Source: Tethya wilhelma (lineage: Eukaryota; Porifera; Demospongiae; Tethyida; Tethyidae). Taken from it: a DNA stretch of 64,000 bases. A model generated the notes under the pieces. It was not told the origin of the DNA. It saw nothing but the letters and a program-made list of their open reading frames with translations, and made no database searches. This document shows positions 58,430 to 64,000 of this stretch, in pieces. The first letter of the stretch is position 1; every line of letters begins with the position of its first letter. Where the stretch lies: positions 26,351,700 through 26,415,699 of the forward strand of contig CAXIPT010000001.1 in assembly GCA_964030475.1 (NCBI GenBank), written 5' to 3'. Both the position numbers and the translations under genes were made by a program.

Positions 58430-59271
58430 CACATGTTCCTGACCCTGGAAGAGCACACCTCTCAATTGTGGAGAGCTCCTCAATGTCAATCAGTCCAGCT
58501 CCAAATGAGCCAATAGCCTGCATAGAGGTCGGAAGAGAGGAGATAGAAAGGATAAGTGACTGCATGACCTCTGTTAGGAAAGGAGATAAGTTACTTGAGC
58601 TTACCTCCATGACACTTTGGGCATCCAACATCTTTCCACTCTTGGGATGACAGCCGGGTAAGATGCTACCACCATATAGGGAAATCCCCACCTAAGATGT
58701 GACATCACAATTACATAATTCAATGGAATACAAAACAAACCATTTCCAAAGACTCACAGCATTCAATCTTGCTATTGGCATCACCACTCCAGGCACTGCA
58801 ACAGAGTTGAAATACGTCATACAGTCACCAGTTCAGTTTATAACTAATGAGTGAAATTAATACCTGTTTTATCACACCCACCAAGACTAATAATGGCATC
58901 CTATTTATAAGGAAACAAGATTGAAATATCGAAATGCACTATAAATGTATACAACATTTAGCCTCGTAAACGTTAACTCTATGCTTAGGCACTAAGCCCT
59001 CCCTGCACTTAGCAATAAGCGCTAAGCATAGCAGGGAGGGCCTGGTTTAGGAGACTATACAACATTATTTATGACTCACAGCTAAGTATCCTTCGTACAT
59101 GACTTCAACACAGTCAGCTACGACATCACGTGACATCAGAGAGTACTTCATTGCATCTGATCCCTGGATAGGTCACATGATCTATCAGAACTAGTCACAT
59201 GACTAATTAAACCACACCCACCTGTGACTCTCCATCACTTACAACAGGGGTGAAACACATAAATGCCTTTC

Positions 59272-59308
<37 letters not shown>

Positions 59309-60404
59309 TCAGAATTAGTAACAGCAATGTCACAGACCGTTAGTTAATTCCTAACCTCCTTTCTTCTCAATCTCAGATTTTATAATCTCTGCCAGCTCCC
59401 TAAAAAAGTGGAGAACCATTTATATTGTGGCATAGTAATCATCAAACAACAAGCTAAGATGTGCCATGGATATATAATACTAAAGTACAGTGTGTCACAG
59501 CCTGTTGATACAATAATGACAGCTGCATGGCAAATGACATGCATGGCCACACTAAAAGGAGACACTGTGCCCTAGCTTACTAGTGAGCACTACATTGACA
59601 GGGCAATATAAAATACTGAAAGGGAGCCTTGTTCCCAGGCTCCCTCTCTGGAAATGAAGAAGAAGTGTGTAGGGAAAGAGGGAGGTAGCCTGGTATCTAA
59701 AATTGGTAATACGTGTATCATTGGATGTCAATGGTTGCTAAGAACTACCACCTTTCTTAGGCCTTCTACCCCACGTGATCTTAGATAGCAGGCTCCTCTT
59801 CTCCTTAAGTGAAAGGTCAAAGAGGAGCCTGGGAACGAGGCTAGGTCTGGCTATGGGGATTATCAAGCATAATCTAAGATAATGACCTAATGGCTGACTG
59901 AGTGGTGACATTCTTTCCTTCAACTCACAATAAATGATTGTTGCAGGGCAAGGCATTGCTGTAGGGACAGACTACAGTGAAAATTGGCTTGGAAAAATCC
60001 TCATCCTGTAAAAAAAATAACAGAATTCCATACAATATCAAGAGTAAATCGCAATCTTGTACCTTGAACCCTACACTCCTCAGGTTGGCTCGAGCTGCAG
60101 TCTGAGAATATAAGAGGATGCAGGCAGTGACCTCATGTGTTAGCAGCTGCCATACTGGTCTACCATAACTCACCCTCTTCACCCAGAGAGCTTGGTCTTC
60201 TTTCTTACCAGTCAGCTCAACACTCCTCCACTGTAGAGAAAGTCACGTGTAACAACAACAACAAAACACAACTGGGAGTTAGGGTCTCATGCTACAAGTT
60301 TCCAGCCACTAGGTGAGGCTGGACGTGACACTAATAATCTACACACAATGTGAGAGAACTCTTACTTTAGGACCAGACTGCTTAGTATCTTTGGTAGAGG
60401 CCAT
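58430..60404 (-). CDS. ilvD-like: dihydroxy-acid dehydratase (IlvD/Edd family) copy 1, exons 1-10
   Basis: Minus-strand exons 60366-60404, 60063-60230, 59929-60005, 59356-59399, 59222-59271, 59080-59163, 58864-58900, 58758-58795, 58605-58691, 58430-58517 read in phase from ATG. The N-terminus is MASTKDTKQSGPKWRSVELT, with no obvious mitochondrial targeting peptide. It carries [65 protein letters not shown] and PGSGTCG, so all three cysteines that bind the iron-sulfur cluster in the family are visible. It ends after exon 10; next comes a microsatellite with an undetermined base and then exon 5 of copy 2. Exon 10 and that exon 5 have compatible phases, so a read-through transcript would stay in frame. 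Protein differences (KAFMCFTPVVSDGESQ versus [16 protein letters not shown]) show paralogues, not alleles. Confidence 0.87.
58967..59060. repeat. hairpin-rich insertion in a dehydratase intron
   Basis: TAGCCTCGTAAACGTTAACT opens the element. Inner arms TATGCTTAGGCACTAAGCCC and complementary AATAAGCGCTAAGCATAGCA fold back, and AGGGAGGGCCTGGTTTAGGA closes it. Lies between exons 6 and 7 of copy 1. Confidence 0.6.
59276..59306. repeat. (CA)n microsatellite
   Basis: CA repeat in the intron between exons 4 and 5 of dehydratase copy 1, the same intron position where the copy 2 sequence begins. Confidence 0.93.
59623..59844. repeat. foldback element (AGCCTCGTTCCCAGGCTC family) in a dehydratase intron
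   Basis: Bounded by GAGCCTTGTTCCCAGGCTCC and the inverted GGAGCCTGGGAACGAGGCT. An internal hairpin GGCTCCTCTTCTCC / AAAGAGGAGCC is also present. Confidence 0.68.
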
Positions 60405-61031
60405 TTATCCTTTTCTTTTCTTTTGAGCTCCGCCTCCAAAAAACACCCAATTCCAGTTCTCTGGTCACGACCATTACCACATCTGCAGTGAATTGCGCAT
60501 GCGTGAAACCACGTGTCTGAAAATGTATTTTTTTTTCGTTTTTTTTTTATACATAACAACCTTCAGTTATATTTATATATATATACAGCAAAATGAGCCT
60601 TTTCAACTATTGCTAAGGACAGCTTAACATCATTATAATATAGTACAGTGTCTTAGTCTTAACATTGATGCATAGTTCTCCACTGAGCATCAACAACTTG
60701 TCATATAACAGTACACTTTGAAAGCTAAAACAATACAGAAAAATTAGTTGTACATGCATGTATAGCACTTACTGAGAGACATTAAAACTTCATTATTAGT
60801 AGTTCCTTTTTAAGTTTTTGATGATGCACATTACAAGTGAAGTATATAGAGCTGTTGAAAATTACATTGGTTTCTACCAACAACTAGATTATAATACTCA
60901 GTTAGTTACTGAAGTAGCTTGTGTATTTATTAGCTGTGACAGTGAAAATAATAATAGGCAGCAAATTCAAGATTTGATATAATTCACAGTACAGTGTAAG
61001 CATCCTTGGAGATTGTACAAATACAAGAATC
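60405..61031. other. intergenic between divergent dehydratase and WAP-like genes
   Basis: About 630 bp, AT-rich, containing both promoters. A poly-T run sits near 60530-60550. No other feature recognised. Confidence 0.5.
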
Positions 61032-61390
61032 ATGACAAGGTTTTATGTGTTGCTATTGACTACACTAATGGGAGCTGGACTCTTTACATCTGTATTGGGT
61101 GCAGGTATGATGATATGGTATATATAGCAAGGTCATACATGTATGCTTGCCTATTATCATCATTGCGTGCATGCACACAAACATATTAGTTGTTGAGAAA
61201 CCAGCTACTATCACTCAACATTATGGTGCAGTACCTTGTCCTGACAGCCCAGGACTTGTCTGCAGCAAAGACAAATTATGTGAATATGGTTGGAACTGTG
61301 GCCTTGGTGGTAGATGTTGTGTAGCCTTTGGATGCCCTCCAGGACGTGGAGTTTGCAATGGTTATAAACCAGCATTGGATCCCTACAAGG
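61032..61390 (+). CDS. small secreted WAP-like Cys-rich protein 1
   Basis: Exon 1 (61032-61104) encodes a signal peptide (MTRFYVLLLTTLMGAGLFTS) and ends in phase 1. Exon 2 (61190-61390) reads VVEKPATITQHYGAVPCPDS then a Cys-rich block: LVCSKDKLCEYGWNC, GLGGRCCVAFGCPPGRGVC. The spacing C-x5-C-x5-CC-x4-C-x6-C resembles the whey-acidic-protein four-disulfide core (last spacer longer than usual), which is often found in protease inhibitors and defence peptides. Exon 2 ends at a possible GTAGAC donor after CCCTACAAGG, or may read on 14 codons to a stop at 61434. No further exon is obvious. A paralogue with the same exon layout starts at 63403. Function is inferred only from Cys spacing. Confidence 0.72.
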
Positions 61391-61434
61391 GTAGACAGTT
61401 AATTTGTTTTGTATTTTTCACCTTCTTTATATAA

Positions 61435-61467
61435 TGTTTTATTGTCGATTGTGGATGCATACATACA

Positions 61468-61525
<58 letters not shown>

Positions 61526-61968
61526 ATAGGCATGCACACCTTATCAGGAGGCTATTAATAACTTTTGAATGATTGGCAGAGGTAAAAGTTAATATTCGTT
61601 TAATATTTAATTAATGCAAAACCTATTATAGAAAAAAAAACTTAAAAAATATGATGTTAAAAGCAATGCATCAAATTATACAACAACTACTTTCATTGAT
61701 TTCACTTAACGATAGTATTACTACTAGTATGTATTTTATTCATGCAGGTTGAATGAGAGAATCAAATATTAAGTATATTAACAAAGAAATTTGATGTGAG
61801 TGTGTAATGTATCTATTAAGCTATAGGTCATTTCAGACAAATACTGTTATAGGCTAAAACTTTTAAGGTTACAAAGCTTTATATATTACATATAGGTACT
61901 TCTAATTATAGTTTTCTGCACTGCTGTTGTTTTTTGTTTGGATTTTACACAATAGATGGGTGGAAGTG

Positions 61969-61999
<31 letters not shown>

Positions 62000-62532
62000 G
62001 TATTATTATAATTATATTTAAAAAAAAACTCAATGATGTACATTATTCATGCATGTATAATAATTAATATTATATATAGATCTAGCTGCCATTGCAACCT
62101 GGGACTAGATTAATTCAAAAGTTTCAGGGTGGATACCTATTAGGGATAATTATTACAAGCATTGGCATAAGAAACAGAAGCTATAACTATAGCCTATAAT
62201 ATGTTTTGTTATAACCACGGTATATGATTTACATACATGTATATTATGCACGCAACCTAAAGTGGAAATAATTAGCAGCAGTTACTGTGTATAATATATG
62301 CTCTTAGCCAGTTTATATATAAAAATCTGCACAAAACAATTTATTAACAGTATTAAATTTTACAACATACTAGCTGAGATTCAAAGTTACATCCAAAGAT
62401 ATTGAAAGCAGTGGTAATATCTTGCAATGCCCTGGTCACTGTTATGTTATTGTAGCAACATGCAATCACAGTATTATATGCAACAAAACTTTGTAGGCTA
62501 ATTGCTGGTTACTGCATAGATGGGTGGAAGTG

Positions 62533-62586
<54 letters not shown>

Positions 62587-63402
62587 CTTACATATGTACC
62601 AAGCAAAAGCTACTGTATGAACAAACACCCTGTGAATCTATAATGTGAATGCCATTATGATTATGTGGACAAGAATATAGGGTGCTTATTTGAATGGCCA
62701 GTGCTCCAGTCCTTCGTTGAACCATGTATGGGCTTCCTATCAAAATGCAAAGCTGCTACTATAGCTGTCAGCATGACATTACTGATTCACTTTACTATAT
62801 GGGTCATTCTATCTTGAATTAACACACACAAAAAAAAAATTCTGAGAGATGCACCATTTTTTGTGCTGATTCCACGTACATGGAATGACCAATATGCAGT
62901 TCTTAGAGCAAGAACTATAAGTGCTGTATTGCATGAAGAACAACATAGCTAGCTATACCAACCCCAGGCCATGTGAGCTATAGTTTGTTTCTCATGTTAT
63001 CCTACTAGCTAGTACATCATTTTTGTTAGGAGCAAACTTTGGAAGCTAAGACAATGGAGCAATTTGTCATGCATGTATATATGTGTTGCACTTAACGACA
63101 CAAAAGCTTAATTACCAACAGTTCCTCTTTCAATTGTGAACAAGAAAAGCGACATCAGTGTGTACATAAACAAGCTAGTGATAGAGTTGGAAAACCTTTC
63201 AAAGTTGCATTGACAGCTAGGACCAAAACTTTGTGGTATAAAGCACAGGTATCCCTGCAGCTTTGACACTGTCATGCAGAAACTCTGCGGATACAGGTGG
63301 CCACATCAAGGGTGAAGAATATTGTCCAATCAGCCTGGTTTATATCAGACATCATTTGGAAACTTAATACAGTAACAACAGACTATAGAAGCAGCACGAA
63401 CC
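61435..63402. other. spacer between the WAP-like paralogues
   Basis: (CA)n tracts at about 61471-61523, 61976-62000 and 62539-62583. The last two are each preceded by the same ATAGATGGGTGGAAGTGACA sequence. A small inverted repeat, GGGTCATTCTATCTTG to CATGGAATGACC, lies at about 62802-62891. No exon recognised. Confidence 0.6.
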
Positions 63403-63753
63403 ATGATGAAGTGCTCAGTCTTCATATTGACTACACTAATGGCAGCTGGACTCTTTACAGCTTTATTGGGTGCAGGTATTAATTACATAGTATCATGCAT
63501 GCATGCTTGCATGATAGAAATACTAGTAATACTATCACATGTATATTATAAATCATAGTTGCTGAGAAACGAAATGTTAAAACTCAAACACACAGTCCTG
63601 TACCTTGTCCTGGTGAACACGGGCTGACCTGCAAAGGACAAATATGTGAAAACTCTATTGAGTGTGGCGATAATAGTGTATGTTGTGAAGCCTCTGGATG
63701 TCCTGAAGGACATGGAGTTTGTATTATTTTTTTTGGACCACCTCCCCACGATG
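63403..63753 (+). CDS. small secreted WAP-like Cys-rich protein 2
   Basis: Exon 1 (63403-63475) gives signal peptide MMKCSVFILTTLMAAGLFTA and ends in phase 1. Exon 2 (63559-63753) reads VAEKRNVKTQTHSPVPCPGE, then LTCKGQICENSIECGDNSVC and CEASGCPEGHGVC, and ends at a GTATGT donor, so at least one more exon lies beyond the recognised part. All eight cysteines align with those of the gene at 61032, while most residues between them differ. Signal-peptide exons stay almost identical at DNA level (TTGACTACACTAATGG), so the mature part has diverged faster than the signal peptide. Confidence 0.72.
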
Positions 63754-63949
63754 GTATGTACATCATAATACATTTAAAATAACAATAATTCAATACAATG
63801 TTGTCACAATTTTGTACTATAATACGTAGCTTCCTTGCTATAGTTACCGAGAAATTACAAAAAACAAAATAGATGTAATAATTATAGGTTGTGTATTATT
63901 ATTATTGTGTTTTTTGTAATTTCTTAATTGTCATACAAAATTAACGGTC

Positions 63950-63964
63950 CACACACACACACAT

Positions 63965-63997
<33 letters not shown>
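63950..63997. repeat. (CA)n microsatellite at the window end
   Basis: Imperfect CA repeat (interrupted by ATG) closing the window. Confidence 0.93.
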
Positions 63998-63998
<1 letters not shown>

Positions 63999-64000
63999 TT

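Noticed and set aside
1..64000. tRNA, rRNA or other structured RNA genes
   Set aside because: No A/B box pairs or rRNA-like stretches noticed by eye. A covariance-model scan would decide.

Overview
The window is eukaryotic and almost certainly animal DNA. Genes are split by GT-AG introns, dinucleotide microsatellites are dense, background is AT-rich, and foldback repeats are abundant. An Eph-type receptor family with an early-animal look, an intron-bearing dihydroxy-acid dehydratase (rare in animals) and several small secreted Cys-rich families suggest a sponge, probably a demosponge such as Amphimedon. The species is inference.

Left part (1-24 kb): a fragment of an unidentified membrane protein (minus strand), the 3' half of an OPA1 mitochondrial dynamin (1415-4084), a small secreted gene (5302-5802, minus), and an Eph-type kinase gene of which only the juxtamembrane region and kinase N-lobe remain (6673-10127). 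From 11 to 21 kb lies a thicket of roughly 1-kb foldback elements of two related types, with a 1.74-kb tandem duplication that carries an exon of a second small secreted gene (18148-19301, minus). At 21.6-23.7 kb is an intron-retaining pseudogene copied from the OPA1 3' half.

Middle part (25-30 kb): three intronless secreted-protein genes. Two are paralogues with dibasic sites; one of these has an Asp/Tyr-rich tail. The third has a fibrinogen-like start.

Receptor region (30-52 kb): three Eph-like ectodomain genes with identical exon phases. Eph-A (minus) has its fibronectin and membrane exons in the spacer of a 2.9-kb inverted duplication and no cytoplasmic exon. Eph-B (plus) is complete at 651 residues but has no kinase domain; its tail carries tyrosine motifs and a proline run. 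Its last three exons are repeated almost exactly downstream. Eph-C (plus) stops after the Cys-rich exon. A Rab-like GTPase with a divergent catalytic motif and a Cys-rich CAAX tail lies between Eph-A and Eph-B.

Right part (54-64 kb): three pieces of dihydroxy-acid dehydratase genes (minus). They are exons 1-10 of one copy, exons 5-21 of a second, and exons 1-4 of a third. Two tandem small secreted WAP-like genes end the window.

Gene truncations repeatedly coincide with N positions (1249-1266, 6554, 10183, 30434, 58367) next to microsatellites, so part of the odd architecture may come from assembly joins and should be separated from real rearrangement.
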